Shown in pieces: positions 1 to 9,592 of a stretch of 64,000 nt of DNA (positions within the stretch are counted from its first letter, which is position 1; each line of letters begins with the position of its first letter). The stretch is from Sphingomonas sp. Leaf17. GTDB taxonomy: Bacteria; Pseudomonadota; Alphaproteobacteria; Sphingomonadales; Sphingomonadaceae. The translations under genes and the position numbers were made by a program. The notes below the pieces were generated by a model. It did not search any database, had not been told where the DNA came from, and saw nothing but the letters and a program-made list of their open reading frames with translations. The stretch is taken from the NCBI RefSeq assembly GCF_001421505.1, contig NZ_LMKL01000006.1:186001-250000 (forward strand). The letters are read 5' to 3'.

Positions 1-43
1 TCCCCTAACGCCAATTTAACCACGTACCCCCTACCTCGCCCGC

Positions 44-1753
44 GTGGTCCAGCTCCGCCCAGCCCTGATCGGCGACACGATCCTCGCCACCGCGCTCGCG
101 CTGGTCCTAGCGATCGGCTGGGGAATCGCGGACTGGCCAGCGCTGTCGATGCTGGGCCTGCCCGATACCGACGACGTCATGCGCCTCCAGCAAATCCGTG
201 ACTGGATCGACGGACAGGGTTTTGCCGATCTGACGCAATATCGGCTTGGCGGCGGGCTGGCGATGCACTGGACGCGGCTGGCCGATCTCGTGCCTTCCGG
301 GCTGATCGTCGGCCTGACCCCGCTGATCGGGCGACACGCGGGCGAACTTGTCGCCGTCATCGTCTGGCCGCCCGTCCTGTTTGCTACCGCGCTGCTGCTC
401 GTCATACAGATCACCCGCGCCGTTGGCGGCGGATCGTCGGCGCAGACCGCCGGCGTGGTCGCCGCCATCGCCTATCCCGCGACCACCATCTTCCTGCCCG
501 GCCGGATCGACCATCACGGGTTACAGGTCGTCCTGCTGCTCGCTGCCCTGCTCGCCATGACCGGTTCACCGTCACGCCGGCGCGGCGCGGTGGTCGGACT
601 GTCCGCCACCGCCAGCCTCGTCGTCGGGCTGGAAACCACGCCGCTCGTCGCCGCCATCGCGCTGGTCGCACTGGTCGACTGGGTGCGCGATTCCGCCGAC
701 ACCCGGCTTGGCGGCATTGCTGTCGGCGCGACCGGCGGCCTTGCGATCGGCTGGGCGATCTTTGCCCCGCGCCTGTTTACCTATCCGGCCTGCGACGGAT
801 TTACCGCCACGACCCTGCGCGCCGCCGCCATCGCCGCGACCGTGCCGGTACTGCTCGCCGCAACCGGGCAGTCCCTGCACACGGTCCGCCACCGCGCCAC
901 GGCCGCACTGGCGGTGGCCGCTCTCGCCGTCTGGGCGATCGTGGTCGCGGCCCCCGCGTGCCTCAGCCCGTATGGCCGGGTCGATCCGCTGCTGCGTACG
1001 GTATGGCTGGCTCAGGTCGGCGAGGCACAGTCGATCCTGACCGCGTCGCCGACAACCAGCCTCGGCTATCTCGGGCTGATGCTGGTCGGGCTTGGCGCGA
1101 CCCTGTGGCATGTCGCGACCCGGCGTTCGCGTGACTGGACGCTGCTGCTGATCGTCCAGGCGACCGCGCTGGCGCTGGCCTGTGTCCAGATGCGGGGGGC
1201 CTATGCCGGCACGATGCTCGCCGCGCCTTCGCTGGCGGCCGCGATTGCCCGCGCCCGCACGCGCCGTACGCCGACACTGGTGGCCGCCTGGCTGATTTCG
1301 GCGGGGATCCTGTATCCGATCGCCGCCGGCGTTCTGGCCCCAGCAGCACCGCAAACGCCTTCGGCGGGCTGCAACCGGACACCCATCGGCGCGCAGTTGG
1401 CGGCGCTGCCGCCCGGAGTCGTCATGGCCCCGATCGACCTTGGCCCCTATCTCGTCGCAGCCACGCCGCATTCGCTGGTCGCCGCACCCTATCACCGCAA
1501 CGATGCGGGCAATCTGGCGATGTATCACTTCTATGCCGCGCCGCCGGCACTGGCCTCGGACATCGCGCGCCAGTGGCGGGTGACGTATGTCGTTGCCTGC
1601 CCCGACCAGCGCGGCGTGGATCGCGCGGGCACCACCGCACACGCGCTGATGGTGGCTGGAACCCTGCCCGGCTGGCACGCGCTGACGCCCGGCAGTCGGT
1701 CCGGCGCGATCTTCGTGCGAGACGGCTTGTCGGCGGCCCCTTCCGCGCACTAA
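44..1753 (+). CDS. Multi-membrane protein, GT-C glycosyltransferase candidate
   Basis: This 569-residue protein starts at GTG and is mostly hydrophobic, with about 10-12 membrane segments and a soluble C-terminal part from about residue 430. Residues 41-45 (DTDDV) sit in the first external loop and residues 154-158 (RIDHH) in a later one. An acidic first loop and a DHH-type loop are typical of GT-C fold enzymes such as the STT3 family, which transfer sugars from polyprenyl-phosphate carriers. Related sphingomonad proteins are, as I recall, often labelled AcrB-like, but nothing here resembles an RND pump. The next gene begins 9 bases downstream and has a similar plan, suggesting a pair. The function is inferred from architecture only. 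Confidence 0.7.
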   Translation: MVQLRPALIGDTILATALALVLAIGWGIADWPALSMLGLPDTDDVMRLQQIRDWIDGQGFADLTQYRLGGGLAMHWTRLADLVPSGLIVGLTPLIGRHAGELVAVIVWPPVLFATALLLVIQITRAVGGGSSAQTAGVVAAIAYPATTIFLPGRIDHHGLQVVLLLAALLAMTGSPSRRRGAVVGLSATASLVVGLETTPLVAAIALVALVDWVRDSADTRLGGIAVGATGGLAIGWAIFAPRLFTYPACDGFTATTLRAAAIAATVPVLLAATGQSLHTVRHRATAALAVAALAVWAIVVAAPACLSPYGRVDPLLRTVWLAQVGEAQSILTASPTTSLGYLGLMLVGLGATLWHVATRRSRDWTLLLIVQATALALACVQMRGAYAGTMLAAPSLAAAIARARTRRTPTLVAAWLISAGILYPIAAGVLAPAAPQTPSAGCNRTPIGAQLAALPPGVVMAPIDLGPYLVAATPHSLVAAPYHRNDAGNLAMYHFYAAPPALASDIARQWRVTYVVACPDQRGVDRAGTTAHALMVAGTLPGWHALTPGSRSGAIFVRDGLSAAPSAH

Positions 1754-1762
1754 GGCGGGCGG

Positions 1763-3338
1763 ATGCAGGGGGATCGGCTGCACTGGTGGCAAACACGATG
1801 GTTCGTGGCGGCGATGGCACTCGCGGCGGCGATCCCGTTGCTGTGGCCGGACATTCCGCCGCTGGTCGACCTGCCGGGGCACATGGGCCGCTACCGCGTG
1901 CAGGAGGCGTGGAACAGCGCGCCCTGGCTGCACGACTGGTACAATTTCCAATGGTCGATGATCGGCAATCTGGGGATCGACCTGCTCGTCATCCCGATGG
2001 GCTACCTGTTCGGGCTTGAGCTTGGCACCAAGCTGATCGTCATGGCGATCCCGGTCCTGACCGTCACCGGCCTGTTGTGGATCGCGCGCGAGGTGCATGG
2101 ACGGATCCCGGCCACCGCGCTGTTTGCGCTGCCGCTGGCCTATTGCTTCCCGTTCCAGTTCGGCTTCGTCAATTTCGCGCTCGCCATCGCGCTGGCGCTG
2201 AACCTGTTCGCCTTGTGGCTGCGGCTGGCACGGCTGGGGCGGCTGGGCTTGCGCGCCGCGATCTTCGTGCCCGTCTCGTGCCTGCTGTGGCTGTGCCATA
2301 CCTTCGGCTGGGGTGTGCTGGGCGTGCTGGCGCTGTCGGCCGAACTGATCCGCCAGCACGACCTGGCGCAGGCGCGGGACAAGCGCGGCCTGCGCCACTG
2401 GCTTGAATCCCTTGTCCGCGCCGGCCTTGGCTGCGTACCGCTCGCGTTGCCGATGGCGCTGATGATCTTCTGGCGGTCGGGCAATCACGTCACCGGCGAA
2501 ACCGGCGACTGGTTCAACTGGCATGCCAAGATCAGCTGGATGGCGATGGTCCTGCGCGACCGGTGGAAGGCGTATGACGTCGCCTCGGCAATCGTTCTCT
2601 ACATGATCCTCGTAAAGGGGTTCCGCGACGACCGGATCGAATATTCGCGCAATCTGGGGCTGTCCGCGCTGTTTCTGTTCGCGGTGTTCTTCATCCTGCC
2701 GCGCATCGTGTTCGGCTCCGCCTATGCCGACATGCGGCTCGCCCCCTATGCGCTGGCCATCGCGATCGTCGCGCTGCGGCCGAAAAAGGGCCTGTCGCTG
2801 CGCGGCGCGGCCACGTTCGCGGCAATCGGCCTGGCGTTCTTCGGCGTGCGGCTGGCCGGCACCACCGCCAGTTTCGTGCTGTACGACCGCAGCTATGATG
2901 CGACCCTCACCGCGCTCGACCACATCCCGCGCGGTGCCCGCGTCGTCAGCTTCGTCGGGCGTCGGTGCAGCGACGACTGGACCTTCACCCGGCTCGATCA
3001 TGTGCCGGCGATGCTGCTGGTTCGTCGTCTCGCCTTTTCCAACGACCAATGGTCGATGGCCGGCGCACAGACGCTGACGACCCGTTATCCCGCGCGCGCC
3101 TTCGCCCACGATCCGTCGCAGATCGTGACGGACGTCTATTGCCGGGGTCAGTGGTGGCGGCCGCTCAGCTTTTCGTTGCAGACGCTGCCGCGCGACGCGT
3201 TCGACTATGTCTGGCTGCTTAACCCGTCCAGGGTCGACCGGCGGCTGCTGACCGGGCTGACGCCGATCTGGCGCAATGGCCGCAACGTGCTGTACCGGAT
3301 CGACGACCGCCGCCCGCCACCGCAGCTGTGGCCCTCGT

Positions 3339-3364
<26 letters not shown>
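1763..3364 (+). CDS. Multi-membrane protein, second GT-C-like candidate
   Basis: This 533-residue protein has an N-terminal membrane anchor followed by a loop with an acidic/histidine motif (VDLPGH, about residues 35-40), then about nine hydrophobic segments and a C-terminal soluble domain of roughly 170 residues. The layout resembles GT-C sugar transferases of the inner membrane with a periplasmic C-terminal domain. It follows the previous gene after 9 bases, with a purine-rich AAGGCGGGCGG just before the ATG, so the two are probably co-transcribed. Its last 26 bases overlap the 3' end of the opposite-strand acetyltransferase gene. I do not recognise a named family; the enzyme role is inference. 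Confidence 0.7.
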
Positions 3365-4472
<1,108 letters not shown>

Positions 4473-4558
4473 ATCGCCCGGAAATAGGGGCGCGGACGGG
4501 GCGCTCCAAGGGGCGGAAGCGGATTAGCGAAGCGCAGGCTGACCGCACCACATCCGTT

Positions 4559-4576
4559 CCCCGGCGAAGGCCGGGG
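4559..4576. repeat. Short GC palindrome, family A
   Basis: CCCCGGC, loop GAAG, GCCGGGG. The same core recurs at 31372-31395, 34011-34096 and 45090-45113, always outside genes, so this is a dispersed palindromic element rather than a terminator of one gene. Confidence 0.7.
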
Positions 4577-4617
4577 TTCAGTCAGGTCAACGTCCGCAAT
4601 AGGCGACAACCGCTTGC

Positions 4618-4652
4618 CCTCCTGTTCCCCGGCCTTGCCGGGGAACAGGAGG
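4618..4652. repeat. Perfect 16-bp inverted repeat downstream of ridA
   Basis: Left arm 4618-4633 and right arm 4637-4652 are perfect complements around a 3-base loop (CTT). The arms contain the same TTCCCCGGC core as the family A palindromes. It lies 9 bases after the ridA stop codon and could end ridA transcription, but there is no T-run on either strand, so it is better described as a REP-like element. Confidence 0.7.
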
Positions 4653-4661
4653 CTAGGTTGC

Positions 4662-5129
4662 TCAGCCCTGCTTTACCGCGATGATCGCGTCGATCTCAAC
4701 CACCGCACCCAGTGGCAGGACCGGTACGCCGACCGCGCTGCGGGCATGCTTGCCGGCGTCGCCGAACAGCGCGACCATCAGGTCCGACGCGCCGTTGGCA
4801 ACCTTGGGCTGGTCGGTAAAGTCGGCGTGGCTGTTGACGAACACGCCCAGCTTCACGATCCGTTCGACGCGGTCGAGGCCGCCGAGATACGCCTTCACCT
4901 GCGCCACCACCATCAGCGCGCAGCGTTCGGCCGCCTGCGTCGCGAACGCCAGGTCGGCACCGTCGCCGACCCGCCCGGTCATCAGTTGCCCGTCGAGAAA
5001 CGGCAACTGGCCCGATACATGGAGCAGCCCGCCCGCCTCGACGACGGGAACATAGGACGCCACCGGCGCTGCGGCCTGGGGCAGGGAAAGGCCGCGCTCG
5101 GCCAGCTTTGCGTCGATTGCTTGGGTCAT
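4662..5129 (-). CDS. RidA family protein
   Basis: This 155-residue protein belongs to the RidA/YjgF/UK114 family. RidA itself deaminates reactive enamine/imine intermediates released by PLP enzymes. Supporting segments are YVPVVEAGGLLHVSGQLPF in the first strands, the central region LGGLDRVERIVKLGVFVN, and the C-terminal HARSAVGVPVLPLGAVVEID block, which carries the conserved arginine that binds the substrate carboxylate in RidA. The length is greater than the roughly 128 residues of classic RidA and suits one of the longer Rid subfamilies. It is a single gene in its own transcription unit. Confidence 0.9.
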   Translation of the reverse strand: MTQAIDAKLAERGLSLPQAAAPVASYVPVVEAGGLLHVSGQLPFLDGQLMTGRVGDGADLAFATQAAERCALMVVAQVKAYLGGLDRVERIVKLGVFVNSHADFTDQPKVANGASDLMVALFGDAGKHARSAVGVPVLPLGAVVEIDAIIAVKQG

Positions 5130-5169
5130 GCCACCGCCATCACCACACCCGCCCGCCCGTGGTCAAGCC

Positions 5170-5814
5170 TTACGCCAACACCCCCATCGAGGTAACCGCC
5201 GGCACGCCCTCGGCGAAGCGGGCGATGATCCAGGACTGCGCTTCGCGCCAGTCGTCGATCCGCGCATGCGCGGCCGGCGCCCTGGCGACATGCCGGGCCA
5301 GGTCCGGTTCGGAAATCATGTGCAGCCGGTGGACCTGCGGCGAGGCCTTCGCGACCGATTCGTGATGCACCGCCAGGTCATCGACGAACACGGTCACGCT
5401 GGGCCGATATTCGGCGACCAGTCGCGCGACCGGATCGCCCTTGCCGCCGGTATTGCAGACGACCCGGTGATGGATGCCGAACTGCGCGAGCTGTTCGCTG
5501 CGCGGATCGCGGCAGTGGTCGCCAAGGTTGGTCAGGATGACGATGTCGGCGATTTCGCCGATCGCGGCCAGCGCCTCGGCCGCATGCGGCACCAGCGTCT
5601 GCCGGTTCATCTGGTCGGGAAAGAACCCGCCGAGCAGATCCCACATCTCCTCGCGCGTCACCGCCGGACCGCCGTCGCGCCGGGTCATGCTGTTGGCGAA
5701 ATCGCCCGCGCCGAGATCGAAGTCGATCGCATGCGCCTCGTCCAGCCAGGTGCCAAAATGCCGCACCATGTGCAGCAACACCTCGTCGCAATCGCTGATG
5801 AGCAGGGGCTTCAC
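5170..5814 (-). CDS. HAD-like hydrolase
   Basis: The 214-residue product resembles the HAD phosphatase superfamily. Motif I appears as SDCDEVLLH near the N-terminus (first Asp as nucleophile), motif II as VILTNLGDH around the middle, and motif IV as VTVFVDDLAVHHE. The GTG start at 5814 is chosen because it overlaps the TGA stop of the upstream DUF3572 gene (GTGA) and places motif I seven residues from the N-terminus; a longer frame upstream would run back through that gene. The substrate is unknown. Translational coupling to DUF3572 suggests an operon. Confidence 0.8.
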   Translation of the reverse strand: MKPLLISDCDEVLLHMVRHFGTWLDEAHAIDFDLGAGDFANSMTRRDGGPAVTREEMWDLLGGFFPDQMNRQTLVPHAAEALAAIGEIADIVILTNLGDHCRDPRSEQLAQFGIHHRVVCNTGGKGDPVARLVAEYRPSVTVFVDDLAVHHESVAKASPQVHRLHMISEPDLARHVARAPAAHARIDDWREAQSWIIARFAEGVPAVTSMGVLA

Positions 5815-6092
5815 ATCGTCTCCAGTTCGGCATGGGCGTTGACCAGCGCCTGTGGGGTCGTGTCGATCGCGGCGGCGCAGGCGATCAGGTCGGGTTCGTG
5901 GTTTTCCAGAAATGCGAGCGCCGCCGCCAGCACCGCCGGTGAACTCGCCCGCGAGCGCAGGTCGTGCGGGTCCAGACCCGTCACCGACAGCAGCCGCATC
6001 GCCCGCTCCGGTTCGGCCAGCGTCCACACCAGCGCGCGCAGGGCAAGCTGGGTCGGATCCCCGCCATCTTTGTTTGTATCCGTGCGCGCCAT
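5811..6092 (-). CDS. DUF3572 family protein
   Basis: This small 93-residue protein matches the DUF3572 family of alphaproteobacteria, whose function is not known. The start at 6092 gives MARTDTNKDGG, which suits the family better than an upstream ATG that would extend it into the divergent divK leader. The body has LALRALVWTLAEPERAMRLL and LDPHDLRSRA, mostly helical, with no membrane segment. It is divergent from divK with about 40 bases between starts, an association I recall from other alphaproteobacteria, and is coupled to the HAD-like gene downstream. Confidence 0.8.
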   Translation of the reverse strand: MARTDTNKDGGDPTQLALRALVWTLAEPERAMRLLSVTGLDPHDLRSRASSPAVLAAALAFLENHEPDLIACAAAIDTTPQALVNAHAELETM

Positions 6093-6133
6093 TGCGTACC
6101 GTGCTTTCTTGCGGGAAGATGGGACGATATCGG

Positions 6134-6496
6134 GTGACAAAAAGGGTGCTCGTTGTCGAGGACAACGAACTGAACCTGAAGCTTTTCTGCGACTTGCTGC
6201 GCGCGCACCAGTTCGCGGTCGAACCCGTGCGTGACGGCCGCGAGGCGGTGGCGCGCGCCCGCGCGTTCCTGCCCGACCTCGTCATCATGGACATCCAGAT
6301 GCCCTATGTGACCGGCTACGACCTGATCCTGGAGCTGAAGGCCGATCACGACCTGCGCACGATCCCCGTCATGGCGGTCACTGCCTATGCCGGGCGCGAC
6401 GACGAGGAGCGGATCCGCGCGGCCGGGGCCGATGCCTATGTCTCGAAGCCGATCAGCCTCGCCCGCTTCATGGAGGCGGTCGGCGCGCTGCTGTAG
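6134..6496 (+). CDS. divK: Single-domain response regulator, DivK-like
   Basis: With the GTG start at 6134 the product is 120 residues and begins MTKRVLVVEDNELNLKLF, which aligns with Caulobacter DivK at the first residue. It is a stand-alone receiver domain: acidic pocket E9/D10, phosphoacceptor D53 in VIMDIQMP, and K105 in SKPIS. In Caulobacter DivK is phosphorylated by DivJ, dephosphorylated by PleC, and controls DivL-CckA-CtrA signalling and cell-cycle polarity. An in-frame ATG lies 15 bases upstream but is less consistent with the family start. The diguanylate cyclase gene pleD, which usually follows divK in related bacteria, is absent; rpmG comes next. Confidence 0.88.
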   Translation: MTKRVLVVEDNELNLKLFCDLLRAHQFAVEPVRDGREAVARARAFLPDLVIMDIQMPYVTGYDLILELKADHDLRTIPVMAVTAYAGRDDEERIRAAGADAYVSKPISLARFMEAVGALL

Positions 6497-6519
6497 CGCC
6501 CCACTTCCACGACCAACAG

Positions 6520-6539
6520 AAAACGGGCCGCAAGCCCGT
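6520..6539 (-). terminator. Intrinsic terminator of rpmG
   Basis: On the minus strand ACGGGC (6539-6534), a 5-base loop and GCCCGT (6528-6523) are followed by TTTT, 57 bases after the rpmG stop. The hairpin could also stop divK transcripts coming from the other side. Confidence 0.55.
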
Positions 6540-6596
6540 GACCTGCGACCCACAAACCGTCGAATCCATCGGCAGCCCGAGGGCCGCCGACGCGGA

Positions 6597-6764
6597 TTAC
6601 TTGATCTTGGTTTCCTTGAACGCGACATGCTTGCGCACGACGGGATCATATTTGTTGAAGCTCAGCTTCTCGGTCTTCGTCCGCGGGTTCTTCTTCGTGA
6701 CATAGAAGAAACCGGTATCGGCGCTGCTCAAGAGCTTGATCTTGACGGTGGTCGGCTTGGCCAT
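6597..6764 (-). CDS. rpmG: Large ribosomal subunit protein bL33
   Basis: The 55-residue product starts [19 protein letters not shown] and contains [14 protein letters not shown] and [15 protein letters not shown], all diagnostic of bL33. It lacks the paired CxxC zinc ribbon found in some bL33 paralogues, so it is the zinc-independent type common in proteobacteria. The start at 6764 is chosen over an upstream ATG because MAKP is the family start; AGGAAC lies a short distance upstream. The gene converges on divK across a small terminator. Confidence 0.95.
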   Translation of the reverse strand: MAKPTTVKIKLLSSADTGFFYVTKKNPRTKTEKLSFNKYDPVVRKHVAFKETKIK

Positions 6765-6956
6765 GAGCCTAAGTTCCTGTGTCTTGTAGAAATGCAAAAG
6801 CGGCGGACGCGCCGCCGCTCATCAGGGGGCAGCGCATGGCGGACGCACGCGCCAAAGTCAACCGCCACGCCCGGCAAACCCGCACCGCACCCACGCTTTC
6901 ATGCGATGTTTACCACCATGGGCGCAGCTTTGTCCCCATAATCATGGAGGAGCGGG

Positions 6957-7289
6957 ATGATGGGGCAGGTAACCGTGGCAAACGACCTCGACTCGATTCG
7001 CGCGGATCTGGCGGCGCGAATCGCATCGCTCGACGTCCGCGCCCCCTATGCCCGCGCCTGCGACCTGGCCCCCGACATCGCGATCATCCGTCGCATTGCA
7101 TGGCGCGGCGGCCTGCACCCGGCGGTCACCGTCGCCGCCCTGCTCGATTCGGCGATCGCGCGCGGCGAACACGGGCCGCTCGTTCATGGCTGGCTTGGCG
7201 TGCTGGCCGATGCGGTCGGTTGCGACCGGTTCGATACACAGGCATGCGATGCCTATGCGGCCGCCTGTTCGGTCCGATTCGCGAGCTGA
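6957..7289 (+). CDS. Small hypothetical protein
   Basis: I do not recognise this 110-residue protein. It has a good ribosome-binding site (GGAGGAG ending about 6 bases before ATG) and GC-biased codon use like its neighbours. The sequence is mildly amphipathic and helical, with a central segment AIIRRIAWRGGLHPAVTVAALLDSAIARG and three cysteines, but no signal peptide or clear membrane span. It sits 4 bases before the start of the GDT1-like gene, so the two are probably one transcript. Confidence 0.65.
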   Translation: MMGQVTVANDLDSIRADLAARIASLDVRAPYARACDLAPDIAIIRRIAWRGGLHPAVTVAALLDSAIARGEHGPLVHGWLGVLADAVGCDRFDTQACDAYAAACSVRFAS

Positions 7290-7293
7290 TTGC

Positions 7294-7860
7294 ATGGATG
7301 TATTGATGGCCGCGCTGGTCGTGGCCGCGCTGGCGCAGATCGGTGACCGAACCGCATGGCTGGCCGCGATCCTCGCCGATCGCTATCGTCGGCCCGGCAT
7401 CGTGATCGCGATGGCCGGCGTTGCCCTGGCCGCGGCGGGCGCGCTGGCGGTGATCGCCGCCATGCTGGTCGCGCCGATGCTCAGCCCGCGCGCGCGCGAC
7501 GTCCTGTTGGGACTTGCCTTGCTATTGCAGGGCGGCGGCGCACTGTTTCCGGCCAAGGCTCCGGCCCGCCTGACGGGATGGCGCATCGGCGTCGCGCTGA
7601 CCAGCCTGCTCGGCCTGTTCATCCTCGCCTTTGGTGATGGCATCCAGTTCGTCGTGATGGCCCTGGCCGCACGGTCGCCCCTGCCATGGGCCGCCGCGCT
7701 GGGATCGACGATCGGCTCGCTCGCCGTCGTCGCCGTCGCCGTGACGCTGGGCGAAGCGGGATGGCAGCGCCTGCCGCTCGCGCGGATCCGGCTGGTCGTC
7801 GCGGTCATGATGCTCGTCGCGGGGCTGGTCATGGGCCTGCGCGGCGTCGGACTGATCTGA
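7294..7860 (+). CDS. TMEM165/GDT1 family membrane protein, degenerate motifs
   Basis: The 188-residue protein has about six membrane helices in two similar halves, the plan of the UPF0016/GDT1 cation-transporter family, some members of which export Mn2+ or Ca2+. Each half of that family normally carries an E-x-G-D-K/R-T/S motif. Here the first half reads QIGDRT (residues 15-20) and the second AFGDGI, so the key glutamate is replaced in both halves while the Gly-Asp pair remains. It may be a diverged paralogue with altered or lost transport. The start at 7294 follows directly after the previous gene. Confidence 0.75.
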   Translation: MDVLMAALVVAALAQIGDRTAWLAAILADRYRRPGIVIAMAGVALAAAGALAVIAAMLVAPMLSPRARDVLLGLALLLQGGGALFPAKAPARLTGWRIGVALTSLLGLFILAFGDGIQFVVMALAARSPLPWAAALGSTIGSLAVVAVAVTLGEAGWQRLPLARIRLVVAVMMLVAGLVMGLRGVGLI

Positions 7861-7962
7861 CGCGTCGATCACGCAGCCGCAAACGATCGCTTGATCGCCC
7901 CGGGAGCCAATGCGGAGGTGGATCGTTACGTCGGCGACATCCTTTCATACCGGAGACGCCCG

Positions 7963-8460
7963 ATGGCCGATACCACCGCCAAGCTGAAAACCCCGACCGA
8001 CCTGAACAGCAACGCGACCAAATCCGTTGCCGAGGCGATGAACATCGCACTGGCCGATTGTTTCGCGCTGTATCTGAAGACCAAGAACTTCCACTGGCAT
8101 GTCTCCGGCCCGCATTTCCGCGATTACCACCTGATGCTCGACGATCAGGCGACGCAGATTCTGGGCGTGACCGACGCGATTGCCGAGCGGGTCCGCAAGA
8201 CCGGCAACACCACGCTGCGCTCGATCGGCGACATCGCCCGTCATCAGAATATCGCCGACAACGACAAGGACTTCGTCGGTCCCGACGCGATGCTCGCCGA
8301 ACTGCGTGACGACAATCTGAAGCTGGTCGAGGCGCTACGCGAAGCCCGCGAGCGCGCCGAGGAAGCCAAGGATACCGCGACCAGCAGCCTCGCCGACGAC
8401 TGGATCGACCAGGCCGAGGAACGCGCCTGGTTCCTGTTCGAGGCCAGCCGTAAGGGTTGA
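7963..8460 (+). CDS. dps: Dps family DNA-protection/ferritin-like protein
   Basis: This 165-residue four-helix protein matches Dps, a dodecameric mini-ferritin that oxidises Fe2+ with peroxide and protects DNA in stress. The ferroxidase residues are all present with E. coli spacing: H44 (in NFHWHVSGP), H56, D60, D71 and E75 (DAIAERV). The N-terminal tail is short and contains lysines that could contact DNA. The start at 7963 is supported by a GGAG sequence 8 bases upstream and the [11 protein letters not shown] beginning. It is a stand-alone gene. Confidence 0.93.
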   Translation: MADTTAKLKTPTDLNSNATKSVAEAMNIALADCFALYLKTKNFHWHVSGPHFRDYHLMLDDQATQILGVTDAIAERVRKTGNTTLRSIGDIARHQNIADNDKDFVGPDAMLAELRDDNLKLVEALREARERAEEAKDTATSSLADDWIDQAEERAWFLFEASRKG

Positions 8461-8521
8461 TGACAAGGTTGATTACCGGGGCGGCCTTCGGGTTGCCCTT
8501 TCTACTTGCAGGGATCCCGCC

Positions 8522-8707
8522 ATGCTGAAACTCGCATTCACCTTTCTTGTCATCGGCCTCGTGCTGGCGCTGCTCGGCTTCGGCGGCATCGGCGGTGCGT
8601 TCATCGGCATCGCCAAGATCCTGTTCTTCATCGCCATCGCGCTGTTCGTCGTGTTTCTGGTGATGGGTCTGCTCGCGGGCAAGGCGGTCAAAAGCGCGAT
8701 CGACTGA
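8522..8707 (+). CDS. DUF1328 small membrane protein (YtjA-like)
   Basis: This 61-residue protein has two hydrophobic helices around the conserved [21 protein letters not shown] core of the DUF1328/UPF0391 family, to which E. coli YtjA belongs. The family is inner-membrane and of unknown role; several members are induced in stress. An AGGGA sequence precedes the start. Its final 20 bases overlap the 3' end of the opposite-strand phosphoesterase gene. Confidence 0.88.
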   Translation: MLKLAFTFLVIGLVLALLGFGGIGGAFIGIAKILFFIAIALFVVFLVMGLLAGKAVKSAID

Positions 8708-9542
8708 CGGATGCCGGTCCCAGCCGGATCAGCCAGATATCGGGTGGGGCGCCGTAGCGCAGCGGTGGCCCACTCGTCCCCAGCCCGGCCGTCACGATCG
8801 TCCGCCGCCCCTTTTCCGGCACGATGCCGCAACGATACCGGTCACCATGGTCGGATACCGACACGACCGCGCCATACACCGGCAGGACAACCTGCCCGCA
8901 ATGGGTATGTCCGGCCATCAGCATGGTGATATCGTCGGGCAGATCCGGCGGAGTATCGGGCGAATGCGCCAGCAGGACACGGCCACCGGGCATTGCCCGC
9001 ATCGCCGCTATGGTCCGGCGCAGGCGATCATGCCCGGTGACACGATCGTCGAGGCCGCCGATAACCACCGGTCCCCGCACCGCCGCCCCGTTCTCCAGGA
9101 CCGTCACCCCCGCGCGCCGCAATGCGCGCCGAACGCGAACCGCGTCGGTCCAGTGATCGTGATTGCCCAGTACCGCCACGACGCCCAGCGGCGCGCGAAG
9201 CCGCGCAAGCCCCCGCGCGAGGATCGGTTCGCCAAGCGCCGCATCGACGCGGTGGTGGCCGCCGATGAAGTCGCCGGCCATCAGAACCAGATCCGGCCGC
9301 AGCGCGTTCACCTGCGCCACCATCCGCTCCAGCCGCCCGGCGCGCATGGTCATGTTGCCGACATGCAGATCGCTGACCAGCGCAATCGTCACCGGGGCCG
9401 CGCCCGCCGGCCAGTCCGGCAGTGCGATACCGGTTCGCCGGACCACCGGATCAGCCACCGCGTTGGCGAGGCCGACGCCGACAATCGCGACCGCGATGCC
9501 GAACAGGACGGCAGCCATCGGTATGAGAGGCGGAAAGCGCAT
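8688..9542 (-). CDS. Membrane-anchored metallophosphoesterase
   Basis: The 284-residue product has an N-terminal hydrophobic anchor (residues 8-28) followed by a calcineurin-like phosphoesterase domain. All five metal-binding blocks are present: SDLH (58, 60), GDFIGG (91), GNHDHW (127-128), the HSPD segment, and AGHTHCGQ near the C-terminus. It resembles the YkuE/YaeI group, some of which act on UDP-diacylglucosamine or other phospholipid-linked substrates; the actual substrate is not evident. It should face the periplasm. It is divergent from the DNA ligase gene but is not of the type normally linked to that ligase. Confidence 0.88.
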   Translation of the reverse strand: MRFPPLIPMAAVLFGIAVAIVGVGLANAVADPVVRRTGIALPDWPAGAAPVTIALVSDLHVGNMTMRAGRLERMVAQVNALRPDLVLMAGDFIGGHHRVDAALGEPILARGLARLRAPLGVVAVLGNHDHWTDAVRVRRALRRAGVTVLENGAAVRGPVVIGGLDDRVTGHDRLRRTIAAMRAMPGGRVLLAHSPDTPPDLPDDITMLMAGHTHCGQVVLPVYGAVVSVSDHGDRYRCGIVPEKGRRTIVTAGLGTSGPPLRYGAPPDIWLIRLGPASVSRSRF

Positions 9543-9592
9543 GGCGATCTCTCCTATCGGGAGCCGCGCCCGGCCCTAAGCGTTACCCGGTC

